Assembly (NCBI GenBank): GCA_964291445.2
Contig: OZ219863.1
Coordinates: forward strand, 1-64,000
DNA from: JAPOXR01 sp964291445
GTDB lineage: Bacteria; Pseudomonadota; Alphaproteobacteria; Rhodobacterales; Rhodobacteraceae
Reading direction: 5' to 3'
Length of the DNA stretch: 64,000 nt
Both the position numbers and the translations under genes were made by a program. Under the pieces are notes generated by a model that had not been told where the DNA came from, made no database searches, and saw only the letters and a list, made by a program, of their open reading frames with translations. Shown here in pieces: positions 25,331-34,891 of this stretch; the first letter of the stretch is position 1, and the number at the start of each line of letters is the position of its first letter.

Positions 25331-26569
25331 TTGAAAACCATCATTCAACTCACTCTTGCAGGGGCGGCGCTTGCACTCTCGTCTGGCACCGCGATCGCCG
25401 GATGCGGTATTTCCGGCGGCAATATCAGTGTCCTGGCCAATGACTTCCCGGCCTTGCACGCTGTCGTGTCAACCGCCGAGGAATGCGCCGGAGACGGGGT
25501 AGCCTTTGCCAAGAACCACACGGCTCAGCATCGCGAAATCCAGGTTGCTGCCCTGACAGCCGATCCAGCGGAATACACGGCCGTGATCGTTGCCAATTCA
25601 TCCATCGTGCCGCTGCTGAACGACGGGCTGATTCGGCCTCTCGACGATTTGGTTGCCGAGCATGGCAGTCATCTCGGCAAGAACCAGCTGATCACCATCG
25701 ACGGCAAGGTCATGGCAGTTGCATTCATGGCCAACGCCCAGCACCTGGTTGTACGTCAGGATATTCTTGACCAGGTCGGCCTCGAGGCGCCTTCGACCTA
25801 CGAAGAGGTACTGGAGGCGGCCGCGGCGATCCGCGAAGCGGGAATCATGGAGTATCCGTTTGCCATGCTCACCAAGTCCGACTGGAATCTCGGTGAGGAG
25901 TTCGTGAACATGTATATCGGTCATGGCGGAGAATTCTTCGTGGAAGGCACTGCCGAGCCAGCCGTCAACAACGAGGCTGGTGTCGCAACGCTTAACATGC
26001 TGAAGGCGCTGATGGCGTATTCCAATCCCGATTTCCTGACCTACAACACCTCAACCGTCGCCCCGATCTGGGAGGCCGGCAATTTGGCCATGGCGGAGAT
26101 GTGGGCATCGTCAATGGGGCAACTCATCGACGATGAGGGATCCACACCGGAGGTATCGGGGAATACCCAACCGGTCGGCGCACCGACGGTTGCCGGTGGC
26201 TCGATACCATCCTCCACGCTGTGGTGGGACGGCTTCACCATCGCCAAGAACATTTCCGACGAGGATGCCGAGGCCAGCTTCATTGCCATGGTCCATGGCG
26301 TGTCGGATGACATGGTGATGGCCAACAATGACCTGGCGGTCTGGCTGTCGAGCGCCTACGTGCCCGGCAAGGCGGCCGAGGGCGTGGCTGCGGTCGCCTC
26401 AATGGGCGCCGAGCCATATCCGATGCTGCCCTATATGGGCCTCTTGCACCAGGCATTCTTCGAGGAGTTGCCTGATTTCCTGCAGGGTAACCGCAGTGCC
26501 GAGCAGACCCTGGCCGATATCGAGGCCTCGTATATCACCAAGGCAAAAGAAACGGGCTTCCTGCAGTAG
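25331..26569 (+). CDS. ABC transporter extracellular solute-binding protein (family 1)
   Basis: A 412-residue secreted protein. A TTG start at 25331 is chosen because GAGGGGAAAG lies just upstream and because the first residues then form a normal signal peptide ending SGTAIA; an upstream in-frame ATG at 25253 would overlap the operator. Features include KVMAVAFMANAQHLVVRQDIL, LEAPSTYEEVLEAAAAI and late STLWWDGFTIAKN, as in carbohydrate-type family 1 binding proteins. It feeds the two permeases encoded downstream. Two cysteines near the mature N-terminus (C25, C47) may form a disulfide. Ligand unknown, probably a sugar or sugar derivative. Confidence 0.88.
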   Translation: MKTIIQLTLAGAALALSSGTAIAGCGISGGNISVLANDFPALHAVVSTAEECAGDGVAFAKNHTAQHREIQVAALTADPAEYTAVIVANSSIVPLLNDGLIRPLDDLVAEHGSHLGKNQLITIDGKVMAVAFMANAQHLVVRQDILDQVGLEAPSTYEEVLEAAAAIREAGIMEYPFAMLTKSDWNLGEEFVNMYIGHGGEFFVEGTAEPAVNNEAGVATLNMLKALMAYSNPDFLTYNTSTVAPIWEAGNLAMAEMWASSMGQLIDDEGSTPEVSGNTQPVGAPTVAGGSIPSSTLWWDGFTIAKNISDEDAEASFIAMVHGVSDDMVMANNDLAVWLSSAYVPGKAAEGVAAVASMGAEPYPMLPYMGLLHQAFFEELPDFLQGNRSAEQTLADIEASYITKAKETGFLQ

Positions 26570-26579
26570 CAGGCGGCGA

Positions 26580-26604
26580 GGCAGGGCCCCGAAAGGGCCC
26601 TGCC
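26580..26604 (+). terminator. Hairpin between binding protein and permease genes
   Basis: A perfect 10-bp stem (GGCAGGGCCC/GGGCCCTGCC) with loop CGAAA, 11 bases after the stop. It lacks a T-run and likely stabilises or partly terminates the abundant binding-protein mRNA. Confidence 0.6.
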
Positions 26605-26623
26605 TATTCCAGGGACATAACGC

Positions 26624-27649
26624 TTGCCGCACCGGGCTTTCATCTGGTTCATCCTGCCATCATTTGCCGCGATGGCGCTGTTCATCGCGTTGCCCATCGT
26701 CTCAGTCGCGATCCAGTCATTCTTTGTCGAACACGAGCAGGTGCTGGTCGAAGTCGAGAACTGCACTCCGTTCAAATGCGAGACAATCGTCTCGGTCGAC
26801 TCCGAAGCTACCGCCCTGCTGAACGAGGATGCACCGCTGGGCCAGTTCAACTGGTTCGGAACCTATACCAACCGCAACCATTTGGCCTTTGACCAGATCG
26901 CGGCTGCATGGCGGGACTCGCAAGAACTGGGCGAATTCGCCCGCTTCATATTTGGCCTTCCCTTCTACAAGGCGCTGGCCTTTACGCTGACCTATACGGC
27001 CGTGGTCACCCCATTTGTCCTGGCCCTGGGGCTGGTCATTGCGCTGGGCGTCAACGCACTGCCCGCCGTCACCAAGGGCCCGACAATTTTTGCATCGCTG
27101 CTGCCGATGACCGTGACGCCGCTGATCGGCTCGCTGATCCTGTTCTGGATGGTCGATGCCGACGGAATCATCGGCGCAACCCTGCAGCTGATATTCGACC
27201 AGCCGAATCTGAGCCTGAAGGCATCGGCGCCGCTGACCTGGATCATGCTGATCGTCTACGGGATCTGGCACAGCGCACCCTTCAGTTTCATCGTCTTCTA
27301 TGCCGGGCTGCAGACGGTGCCGCATGAAACCCTCGAGGCGGCACAAATCGACGGCGCCAGCCGCTGGATGCGCATACGCTGTGTCGTGATACCGCACATG
27401 ATGCCGCTGGTGGTCTTCATCACGCTGATGCAATTGATGGACAATTTCCGGGTATTCGAGCCGATCGTCGGCTTTTCCGCCTCGGCAAAGGCGACCTCGC
27501 TGAGTTGGATCATCTTCAACGATCTCAGGGGCGACACCAAGCTCTTCGGCTCGGCTGCCGCCACCTCGATGCTGACGATCATCGGCGTCGCAATCCTGCT
27601 CGCCCCGGTGCTGATCCGCACCTGGCGTGATTTTGGCCGCAAGGCGTAG
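26624..27649 (+). CDS. ABC transporter permease (MalF-like)
   Basis: A 341-residue binding-protein-dependent permease. One N-terminal span is followed by an unusually long extracytoplasmic loop (residues about 33-100, with a CTPFKC pair). Then come five spans and the cytoplasmic EAA loop ETLEAAQIDGASRWMRIRCV that docks the ATPase. The start is TTG at 26624. It pairs with the next gene; together they form the sugar-type import channel. Confidence 0.9.
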   Translation: MPHRAFIWFILPSFAAMALFIALPIVSVAIQSFFVEHEQVLVEVENCTPFKCETIVSVDSEATALLNEDAPLGQFNWFGTYTNRNHLAFDQIAAAWRDSQELGEFARFIFGLPFYKALAFTLTYTAVVTPFVLALGLVIALGVNALPAVTKGPTIFASLLPMTVTPLIGSLILFWMVDADGIIGATLQLIFDQPNLSLKASAPLTWIMLIVYGIWHSAPFSFIVFYAGLQTVPHETLEAAQIDGASRWMRIRCVVIPHMMPLVVFITLMQLMDNFRVFEPIVGFSASAKATSLSWIIFNDLRGDTKLFGSAAATSMLTIIGVAILLAPVLIRTWRDFGRKA

Positions 27650-27662
27650 ACGGAGAGCCGGA

Positions 27663-28544
27663 ATGGCAGCACCAAAGGACCGCCGCTCATCCTTCCTGGT
27701 CTTCTTTTCGACCGGTCTGATCGTATTCTGGCTGATGATCGCCACCGGACCGTTCCTGTGGACCGTCTGGGGATCATTCAAGGTACAGGGTGATTTCTTC
27801 TCCAAGGCCGACTGGCGAAATGCCGTCTACGGCGTTCGCACCGTCGCCGAGACCGGCGGCGCCTTTACTGGCAACGGCTATATCGGAGCATGGATCCAGG
27901 AAGAATTCTGGCGAAACATCATCAATACCTGCATCGTGGTGTTCTTTACCGTCATCATTTCACTGACTCTCGGCACCCTCGGTGGCTATGCCCTGGCCCG
28001 CTCGGGATTCCGCTATGCCTTCTGGATTCTGATCGCCGCCCTGGTATTCCGGGCCATGCCCCACATTACCCTGGTTTCCGGATACCTCCTCCCCTTCTTC
28101 GAGTGGAATTTGTGGGGACATTTGGCAACGACGATCATCGTGCTGGTGGCCATCAACCAGCCATTTACCCTGTGGATGCTGCATTCGTTCTTCCTCAACA
28201 TTCCCCGCGAGCTCGATGAGAGCGCCATCGTCGACGGCTGCACCCGTTTCCAGGCCTTCCGGTATGTTATCATTCCCGTCATGTGGCCCGGAGTCATCAC
28301 CACCGGGCTGTTCTCGTTCCTGCTCGCCTACAATGATTTTGCCATCACTTCGATGCTGCTGTCATCGGAAAACCAGACCATGGTGCCCAGGATCGCCAGC
28401 TTCCTCGGCACGGTGCGAGAACAGGGGAACGTGATGTTCGCGGTTGCGGCCGTGGTCAGCGCCATGGTGCCGCTGTTCTTCCTCGTCCTGTTCTTCCAGC
28501 GACAGATCGTCAGCGGGCTGACCGCCGGCGCCGTAAAAGGCTAG
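27663..28544 (+). CDS. ABC transporter permease (MalG-like)
   Basis: A 293-residue permease with six predicted spans and the EAA-type loop ELDESAIVDGCTRFQAFRYV. The ATG at 27663 follows CGGAGAG. It starts 13 bases after the first permease gene. No ATPase gene follows; SnoaL-like genes begin 5 bases after the stop. The importer must therefore use an ATPase encoded elsewhere. Confidence 0.9.
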   Translation: MAAPKDRRSSFLVFFSTGLIVFWLMIATGPFLWTVWGSFKVQGDFFSKADWRNAVYGVRTVAETGGAFTGNGYIGAWIQEEFWRNIINTCIVVFFTVIISLTLGTLGGYALARSGFRYAFWILIAALVFRAMPHITLVSGYLLPFFEWNLWGHLATTIIVLVAINQPFTLWMLHSFFLNIPRELDESAIVDGCTRFQAFRYVIIPVMWPGVITTGLFSFLLAYNDFAITSMLLSSENQTMVPRIASFLGTVREQGNVMFAVAAVVSAMVPLFFLVLFFQRQIVSGLTAGAVKG

Positions 28545-28549
28545 AGCTG

Positions 28550-29566
28550 ATGGCCACTCTTCAGCAGGCCAAGGCAGTGGTCAGCAGCTTTCACGCCGCC
28601 CTCGACGCGGCGCCAGCCGACGGCGCAGAGGCCGTTTGCTCGGCGACACTGGCACCTGGTCACCGGTATTTCGGGGTACACCCATTCAACGTGATCCGCT
28701 CGCCGGAACAGGTCGCCAAATCAGTCTGGACGCCCATGAAACGGGCCATGCCAGTCCTGCAGCGTCGCCCGGACATCCTGTTCGCCGGATGGCACCACAT
28801 GGATCGCGAGGCCGCTCTCTGGGTGGTCTCCATGGGCAATTTCCTTGGCGACTTCACCGACCCCTGGCTCGGCATCCCGCCGACCGGAAAGGCCAGCTAC
28901 GTGCCACATGTTGCCTTCTACCGGATCGAGGGCGGAGCCATTGTCGAGACTGTGGAATTCCTCGACCTCTTGGCGGTCATGACCCAGGCGGGGTGCAACC
29001 CCTATGCCGGTAGCCAGACTGCCGCCCAGCTCATGTCCCCGGGTCCGCTGACCCATGACGGCGTGCTTGATGCCCCGCAGGATCCGCAGATCGGCGCAGC
29101 GACGTTTACCCTGACCCACGGCATGCTGACCGAACTGGCCGAATGCAAGCTGACATCGCCGCCCGATCATTTGGCCCGCTGGTGGCATCCCGACATGAAC
29201 TGGCACGGGCCGGCCGGCATCGGTTCCTGTCTCGGCCTTGCCGGCTACCGACGGGGGCACACCCGCCCGTTCGAGAAGGGTCTTGAGTTTGTGGACTACT
29301 TCCACGAGACGGCAGCCACCGCCGAAGGGCATTACAGCGCCTTCCTGTGGTGGCCCTGCCTGGCCATGCGCAACAGGGGCGGCTTCATGGGCGCGCCCGC
29401 CAATGACACGATCGCCGAAATGCGGGTCGTCGACGTCTATCGGCGGCAGGGCGACCTGCTGGCGGAGAACTGGATATTCATCGACATGCTGCATTTTCTC
29501 CTGCAACAGGGCATTGATCTCCTGGCCGATATCAAGGAGCAGGGCGATGACAAGATTCCAGCCTGA
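28550..29566 (+). CDS. Double NTF2-like (SnoaL-like) protein, paralogue 2
   Basis: A 338-residue protein with the same two-domain layout as 15820-16824. It has VHPFNVIRSPEQVAKSVW, AMPVLQRRPDILFAGW and MSPGPLTHDGVL in the first half, and WHGPAGIGSCLGLAGY, PFEKGLEFVDYF and MRVVDVYRRQGDLLAENW in the second. It begins 5 bases after the second permease gene, so it is in the transporter operon and probably modifies the imported compound. Its end overlaps the next gene by 20 bases. Confidence 0.75.
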   Translation: MATLQQAKAVVSSFHAALDAAPADGAEAVCSATLAPGHRYFGVHPFNVIRSPEQVAKSVWTPMKRAMPVLQRRPDILFAGWHHMDREAALWVVSMGNFLGDFTDPWLGIPPTGKASYVPHVAFYRIEGGAIVETVEFLDLLAVMTQAGCNPYAGSQTAAQLMSPGPLTHDGVLDAPQDPQIGAATFTLTHGMLTELAECKLTSPPDHLARWWHPDMNWHGPAGIGSCLGLAGYRRGHTRPFEKGLEFVDYFHETAATAEGHYSAFLWWPCLAMRNRGGFMGAPANDTIAEMRVVDVYRRQGDLLAENWIFIDMLHFLLQQGIDLLADIKEQGDDKIPA

Positions 29567-30698
29567 ACGGCGCAATTCCCACCATCCGGCACGGCCGCTC
29601 TCGCGCGCCCATATGCCGAGCGGATACGACATTTCGCTCGGGAACTACACGCAGGGGCGCACGGTGCGAATTCCCCGGGATCGCGGCCCTGCACAGGATC
29701 CTGCCGGCTTCGACCCTGACTACCGCAACATCGTCGACTATATCGTGCGCATCACGCACCGGATCTGGGAGACCGACCAGCGGGACGTCGAATATATCGG
29801 TGACTGCTATGCACCAGACAGCCTCGTCTACGACGATTACGGGCTGCAGACCGGCAGCAGCAAGATCATCGCCGACACGCACCACACCACCGCGGCCTTT
29901 CCCGACATCATCCTCGATGCCGAGGAGGTGATCTGGGCGGGCGATGACAGCATCGCTTTCCATACCTCGCATTTGACCCGGATTGCCGGCACCAATACCG
30001 GACCGAGCCGCTACGGCGATCCAAGCGGGGCCAGCATCAATGTTCCGGTTATCGCAAATTGCGTGGCGCTCGGGAACGACATCTTCCTCGAACATGTCCT
30101 CTACAACACCTCGGAGATGCTCCGGCAGCTGGGCATCGATCTCTGGGAGGAAGCCCGACGCATGGTTGCAAGCAGGCCGGCAGGCTGGCCACGCAGCCCC
30201 GAAACCTGGGATCAGCTGCGTGCAGCCGCCTCGCCAACAAGGCCGATCTGCGAGGCGGAGCCAATCGCCGGCTTCGACCCGGACGCCTTCGCCCGCAAGG
30301 TTCACGACAACGTCTGGAACGGTGATGGCGGCGCATTGTCCAGCCATTACGATACCAATCTGCGTTTCGAGGGAACGACGGGACGGAAATTCACCGGCAT
30401 CGATGCCTATCGCGGCTACGTGGCCGAATTGCGGGCTGCCTTTCCCGATCTCGAACTGCAGGTCGACGAGGTCTACTGGATGGGCAACGCGGCTGACGGC
30501 TACCTGGTCTCGACCCGCTGGAGCGCCGAGGGATCGCATGGCGGCGGCGGGCTGTACCGTGACCCGACATGCGCCCCCTGCCAAGTCTGGGGGATCACCC
30601 AGTGGCGAATCGAGGATGGACAGGTCTGCCAGGAATGGCAGTTGTTCAACGAGTTTGACCTGATGATGCAGATCGCCGAAGCCCGTTGCCGTGGATGA
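29547..30698 (+). CDS. SnoaL-like (ester-cyclase type) two-domain protein
   Basis: A 383-residue protein. The first SnoaL-like domain (about residues 60-180) reads VEYIGDCYAPDSLVYDDYG, TTAAFPDIILDAEEVIWAG and DDSIAFHTSHLTRIAGTNTG. The second (about 250-375) has DNVWNGDGGALSSHYD, FPDLELQVDEVYWMG and WRIEDGQVCQEWQLFNEFDL. It is more distant from the other three SnoaL-like genes and resembles polyketide/ester cyclase-type members. The ATG at 29547 has AAGGAGC upstream. It overlaps both neighbours, so translation is coupled. Reaction unknown. Confidence 0.72.
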   Translation: MTRFQPERRNSHHPARPLSRAHMPSGYDISLGNYTQGRTVRIPRDRGPAQDPAGFDPDYRNIVDYIVRITHRIWETDQRDVEYIGDCYAPDSLVYDDYGLQTGSSKIIADTHHTTAAFPDIILDAEEVIWAGDDSIAFHTSHLTRIAGTNTGPSRYGDPSGASINVPVIANCVALGNDIFLEHVLYNTSEMLRQLGIDLWEEARRMVASRPAGWPRSPETWDQLRAAASPTRPICEAEPIAGFDPDAFARKVHDNVWNGDGGALSSHYDTNLRFEGTTGRKFTGIDAYRGYVAELRAAFPDLELQVDEVYWMGNAADGYLVSTRWSAEGSHGGGGLYRDPTCAPCQVWGITQWRIEDGQVCQEWQLFNEFDLMMQIAEARCRG

Positions 30699-31668
30699 AC
30701 TGCAAGCCGCCAAGGCCATCGTGCAGGCGGCAAACCGCGACATCGATGCCGCCATCCCCGTGGATGCAACCAGGGCAGTCGCCGGCCATGTTGCCAGGAA
30801 TTATCTCTGGCACGGCGTGCATCCCTTCAACGAGAAGTTCGGCGCCGATACGGTGGGAGAAACTTTCTGGCGTCCGCTGAAGGAGGCCATGGGGCCGCTG
30901 CAGCGCCGGCCCGACATATTCCTGGCCGACGCCAACCAGGTCGATGACCGTTCATCAATTTGGGTCGCCGAATCGGGACATTTCATGGGAATCTGGGACC
31001 GGCCCTGGCTGGGTTTCGCTCCAACCGGCAAACTCGCCTTCCTCCGCTACGCCGAGTTTCACCGGGTCAGCGACGGCGGGATCGCCGAGACCGCCTGCTT
31101 CGTCGACATCCTGAACATGCTGGCCGTGTCCGGACAACGAATCGCCCTGGAGAACACCGGCACCGAGTTGCTGACTCCCGGGCCGCGAACGCATGATGGC
31201 CTCCTCTATGACCCGCAGCCACCGGAGGAAGGACGGGCAACGGTCGAACTGATCGCCGCCATGATTGCCGATTTGCGCGCCAATTCCCTCTATTCGCCCA
31301 GGAGCCATCTCGACCGCTTCTGGACCAGCGACATGTGCTGGTTCGGCCCCGGCGGCATCGGTGCCAGCGCCTTCCATCACGGCTACCGGCGCGGTCACGC
31401 CGCGCCATTCGAGGAGGGGCTGGAATTCCTGGGTCACACCGAACATGTCGCCCGCATCGGCGAGGGATCATTCGGCGGCTTCTTCGGCTATCCGAGCCTC
31501 ACCATGCGCTCCAAGGGCTATCTCGGCCTGCCCGAAAGCGACACGCCAGCCGAGATGAGGATCGTCGACCTCTACCGGCGCCAAGGCGACAAACTCGCCG
31601 AAAACTGGATCTTCATCGACATCCCCCACTTCCTCGCCATGCAAGGCCACCACCTCTTCTCCACTTGA
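30691..31668 (+). CDS. Double NTF2-like (SnoaL-like) protein, paralogue 3
   Basis: A 325-residue protein aligned end to end by eye with the 15820 and 28550 products: VHPFNEKFGADTVGETFW, MGPLQRRPDIFLADAN, TPGPRTHDGLLYDPQPPEEG, WFGPGGIGASAFHHGY and MRIVDLYRRQGDKLAENW. It is closest to paralogue 1 (both have QPPEEG and GGFFGYP/GWP). A GTG start at 30691 overlaps the previous stop by 8 bases. It is the last gene of the operon and is followed by a palindromic hairpin shared with the convergent zorD. Confidence 0.75.
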   Translation: MDELQAAKAIVQAANRDIDAAIPVDATRAVAGHVARNYLWHGVHPFNEKFGADTVGETFWRPLKEAMGPLQRRPDIFLADANQVDDRSSIWVAESGHFMGIWDRPWLGFAPTGKLAFLRYAEFHRVSDGGIAETACFVDILNMLAVSGQRIALENTGTELLTPGPRTHDGLLYDPQPPEEGRATVELIAAMIADLRANSLYSPRSHLDRFWTSDMCWFGPGGIGASAFHHGYRRGHAAPFEEGLEFLGHTEHVARIGEGSFGGFFGYPSLTMRSKGYLGLPESDTPAEMRIVDLYRRQGDKLAENWIFIDIPHFLAMQGHHLFST

Positions 31669-31736
31669 TGCCAGAGTCGCCGTCGTCAGGCCAGGAGATC
31701 GAGACCGGCCGAGGCGGACAAACCCGTCGACAGTCA

Positions 31737-31754
31737 GCCCTGCCGCGGCAGGGC
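31737..31754. terminator. Bidirectional hairpin between the SnoaL operon and zorD
   Basis: The 18-bp perfect palindrome GCCCTGCCGCGGCAGGGC lies between two convergent genes. No T-run on the plus side; weak evidence for termination of either transcript. Confidence 0.4.
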
Positions 31755-31843
31755 AATCCCGGAAAACGACAATCCTCCATCTTGACACCTTGTCTCCTCA
31801 TCAATTCTTGGCGAGCCAACTGCGCGGCCGTTGTCAGCATCCT

Positions 31844-34800
31844 TCAGCCAATCCGGTATGACCCATCAGGTTCGGATTTTGGAGTCTCAATCCCCATTTT
31901 GACGAAGAGTTCGTTCATGACGGAATCAAGTGAAAGTTCGGTGGTTTGCCGGCCTTCCAAGAGGCTATCTCGCAACGAGTTAACGTCGGAACTCGACTCG
32001 CCTGCGGGGAATAGCGTCTTGCGCGCAAGACGTCGTTTTCTTTCCATAAGCAATTGGAGCTGGCAGTCGAAACTTCCAAGGCCGTAGCGCGGATGGACTG
32101 CCAGAGGCACATGCACTGCTACGGGGCTCTTCTGTCCGATCCGATGCACCCGATCGTTGCACTGTTCTTCCACAGCAGGGTTCCACCACCGCGAAAGGTG
32201 CAGCACATGGGTTGCGGCTGTAAGCGTGAGACCGGTTCCCGCGGCTCTTGGCCCGAGCACCAGGATATTGAATCCACCAATCCCTAGCGATTCTTGAAAG
32301 CGGTCGACGATTTCCTGTCTTTGCCGAATAGGAGTGGAGCCATTGATCAGGTCGATGCGCTCGATTCCATATCGAGAGCGAGCAAGCGCTATAAAACGAT
32401 ACTGCATACGCCGGTCCTCAATGAAGACCAGCACCCGCTCTCCAGCGTCACGGATCCTATCAAGGATCTTCAATCCGGCCCGAAGACGCGCCGATGCATT
32501 CTCAAATCCTTCGGTCATGCCTGGGTCAGGGTGCAGGGAAACGCCACGAATCCGATGCAGCATCTTCAGGACAGCACTGAATCCGCCTTCGGCAAGGGTT
32601 AGACGGGCCGATTCATAGACCTTCGCCTGAACAGATGGCATTTGGTTGGGGTGCAGGTATCGTGACTTTTCGGGAAGGTAGCTCGCAGCGTGCTCCTTCA
32701 GGCGACGAAGCCCGATTGGCGGATGAGGACCCTTAGCCTCGAACACCATTTGATTCAGTTCAGCCAGCAATTCCGTGTTCGGTTCTGCGGTCTCGAATTT
32801 CGCTCGGAAGTCTTTCAATGTCCCAAGATATCCGGGAACCAATTGGTCCAAGATTGCCCAAAGATCTGTGACCGCGTTTTCGACTGGCGTTCCCGTGAGT
32901 CCAATCCTGAAATCACCGTTCATGGCCTTCGCGGCCTTTGCTGCCATGGTGCCTGGATTCTTTAACGCCTGGATTTCGTCAAATACGATGGAAGAAAACG
33001 GAATCCTGCCAAGCGAATACTGGTAATTCGTAAGGGTTTGATACGTAGTCAACAGCCACAGGCGATGACCACGCTTCTCCTTGATCGCTTCGTGAACTAC
33101 TCTGAAGTCAAGTCTTCGAACAGCGTCCTTGGTCTCTCTTCCGACGATGCCGGCTCGTCTGAAGCCTGACAAACCACTCCCGTAAAGACGGACCAGGGCA
33201 CCTAAGCCTGGTTCCTCAAGATGTCGCGCTACCTCGCCTTCCCAGGTTTCAAGTAGAGAGGTTGGTGCGACTACCAGGACGGGCCCCTGAACGGGACCGT
33301 CTCCTGCTTCAAGACACTCCTTCAGCCAGGCCAGAAAGGCGATCGTTTGCACTGTCTTGCCGAGTCCCTGTTCGTCGGCATTCAGAATACCCGGCAGGCC
33401 ACTTTTCCAGGCGGCCTGCGCCCAGTGCAGGCCGTCGATCTGATGCCGGAAAAGCGAACTAAGCAGCGTTTGAGGCAAGTCATTCGGCCGCTCTGTAGAT
33501 CTTGGCCGATTGCGGGCAAAGAAAGCCAATTGCTCGAAATTCTCGCCAGGAAGTAGGATTTGCGGCGGGCCAGGACTATCCTCGTGATCATGGTTTCCGT
33601 TTTCTGCCCCGCAACCCCCCTCCTCCTCTTCTTCGAGGACTCCTCGCCTCTTGATCTCTGCATCGATCTCCTCGACCCCAGTGTGGTCCCCTGCTTCACC
33701 TGCCCGGATTTCCATACCACCGACATTTTCTGCCTGCGCAGCTTGGTCCCGAACGGATAGGAGATCTTCAGTGGATGCTCCTCTGATCCACTCCCTCAAT
33801 CTTGAGTTGAATTCCTCGGGCAGCCAGGTCACGCCACTACCAGGTCCGAAGTCGATTACAGGCTTTGCGTACTCACCGATGCCTTCCACTCGATCCGCGT
33901 ATCCGTCGGTTTCGACGAAGGCTGCCGTCGCTCTCTCAACGACATCCTGCCTGTCTGCATCCCCGAGTTGATCCAGCGCCGAGGAGGCGGCCAGATCGTC
34001 TTCGACAGCTTCCGTAATGTAGCGCAAGGGATTTCGAACAAACGCTTCTCGCACTCTTGGTTCTGCCTTATGCATCCTGGTCATGACGTCGAGAACGGTT
34101 CGGGCCGCCAAATCGACAACGAGAAATGATCCGGCAGCAAGACGGTATGCTGGTAGCGAACCGCGGTCGCGGATTTGCGAAGAAACCCGGCACTGGTCTA
34201 CCTCGACCAGCATGGAACCAGGACCTCGATCCGAATGCGCCCGCACTTCGAAGTCGAGGCCCCCATTTCCATTTCTGGGTTCAATCGAAAATCCGCTTGC
34301 GAGATGAACCTCGAGACCGGTCAAGAATTCCGTCATGGCGATCCCGCCAACCTGGTCAATATTGGCACCAAGCAGGGCCCTTCGAAATCTTGCTAACATG
34401 TTCCATTGCTCGGAGAGATCTGGCGGGCTCGGTGCATCGGCAAGCGTAATTGCATCGAGCAGGTCTCTCGGGATGCGATAATCCCCGTCCGCCGTATGAA
34501 GAATTGAACCGGTGCGCCTTGATGGCACATGCATTCCATCGCGGATCCAGCGATACCTCAATCGAAAATCTGAGTTGCCGACGACCCCTTCCACGTCTGT
34601 AGCAAGTGTCAGGTCCGGCAGGGGCGGAAGCCCAAGAGCGCGGGCCGTCGCACCATCCATTCGAGATACTGCGTCGTGCTTGAGTATTATCCTGCCTTCA
34701 AGGACCAATGCAGAACCGGGTATCTCTTCATCGAGGGCCGCCAAATCTCCCAAGACCAGACTCAGGTCTTGGTCGCCCGCGATTGGCGCGGTTAGGTTTT

Positions 34801-34888
34801 GCTTCTTGGCGATCAGCCGACCGATCACTGATGGTGTCTTCGGCGTCAGCGTTACGGCGGCGTCCGTGATCTCCACATCAAATTTCAT
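31844..34888 (-). CDS. zorD: Zorya anti-phage protein ZorD (SNF2-type helicase/nuclease)
   Basis: A 1014-residue effector. An N-terminal region of about 480 residues, including an acidic linker with a glutamate run near 425, precedes an SNF2 helicase core. The core has Walker A ADEQGLGKTVQTIAFL near 503, the DEIQ box in IVFDEIQALKNP, LTGTPVENAVTDLW and the C-terminal HRIGQKSPV motif VI. In type I Zorya, ZorD is the ATPase/nuclease effector that attacks invading DNA after the ZorAB motor senses envelope disturbance. It starts 3 bases after zorC and ends the four-gene operon. The zorC neighbour makes this type I. Confidence 0.93.
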   Translation of the reverse strand: MKFDVEITDAAVTLTPKTPSVIGRLIAKKQNLTAPIAGDQDLSLVLGDLAALDEEIPGSALVLEGRIILKHDAVSRMDGATARALGLPPLPDLTLATDVEGVVGNSDFRLRYRWIRDGMHVPSRRTGSILHTADGDYRIPRDLLDAITLADAPSPPDLSEQWNMLARFRRALLGANIDQVGGIAMTEFLTGLEVHLASGFSIEPRNGNGGLDFEVRAHSDRGPGSMLVEVDQCRVSSQIRDRGSLPAYRLAAGSFLVVDLAARTVLDVMTRMHKAEPRVREAFVRNPLRYITEAVEDDLAASSALDQLGDADRQDVVERATAAFVETDGYADRVEGIGEYAKPVIDFGPGSGVTWLPEEFNSRLREWIRGASTEDLLSVRDQAAQAENVGGMEIRAGEAGDHTGVEEIDAEIKRRGVLEEEEEGGCGAENGNHDHEDSPGPPQILLPGENFEQLAFFARNRPRSTERPNDLPQTLLSSLFRHQIDGLHWAQAAWKSGLPGILNADEQGLGKTVQTIAFLAWLKECLEAGDGPVQGPVLVVAPTSLLETWEGEVARHLEEPGLGALVRLYGSGLSGFRRAGIVGRETKDAVRRLDFRVVHEAIKEKRGHRLWLLTTYQTLTNYQYSLGRIPFSSIVFDEIQALKNPGTMAAKAAKAMNGDFRIGLTGTPVENAVTDLWAILDQLVPGYLGTLKDFRAKFETAEPNTELLAELNQMVFEAKGPHPPIGLRRLKEHAASYLPEKSRYLHPNQMPSVQAKVYESARLTLAEGGFSAVLKMLHRIRGVSLHPDPGMTEGFENASARLRAGLKILDRIRDAGERVLVFIEDRRMQYRFIALARSRYGIERIDLINGSTPIRQRQEIVDRFQESLGIGGFNILVLGPRAAGTGLTLTAATHVLHLSRWWNPAVEEQCNDRVHRIGQKSPVAVHVPLAVHPRYGLGSFDCQLQLLMERKRRLARKTLFPAGESSSDVNSLRDSLLEGRQTTELSLDSVMNELFVKMGIETPKSEPDGSYRIG

Positions 34889-34891
34889 GCA

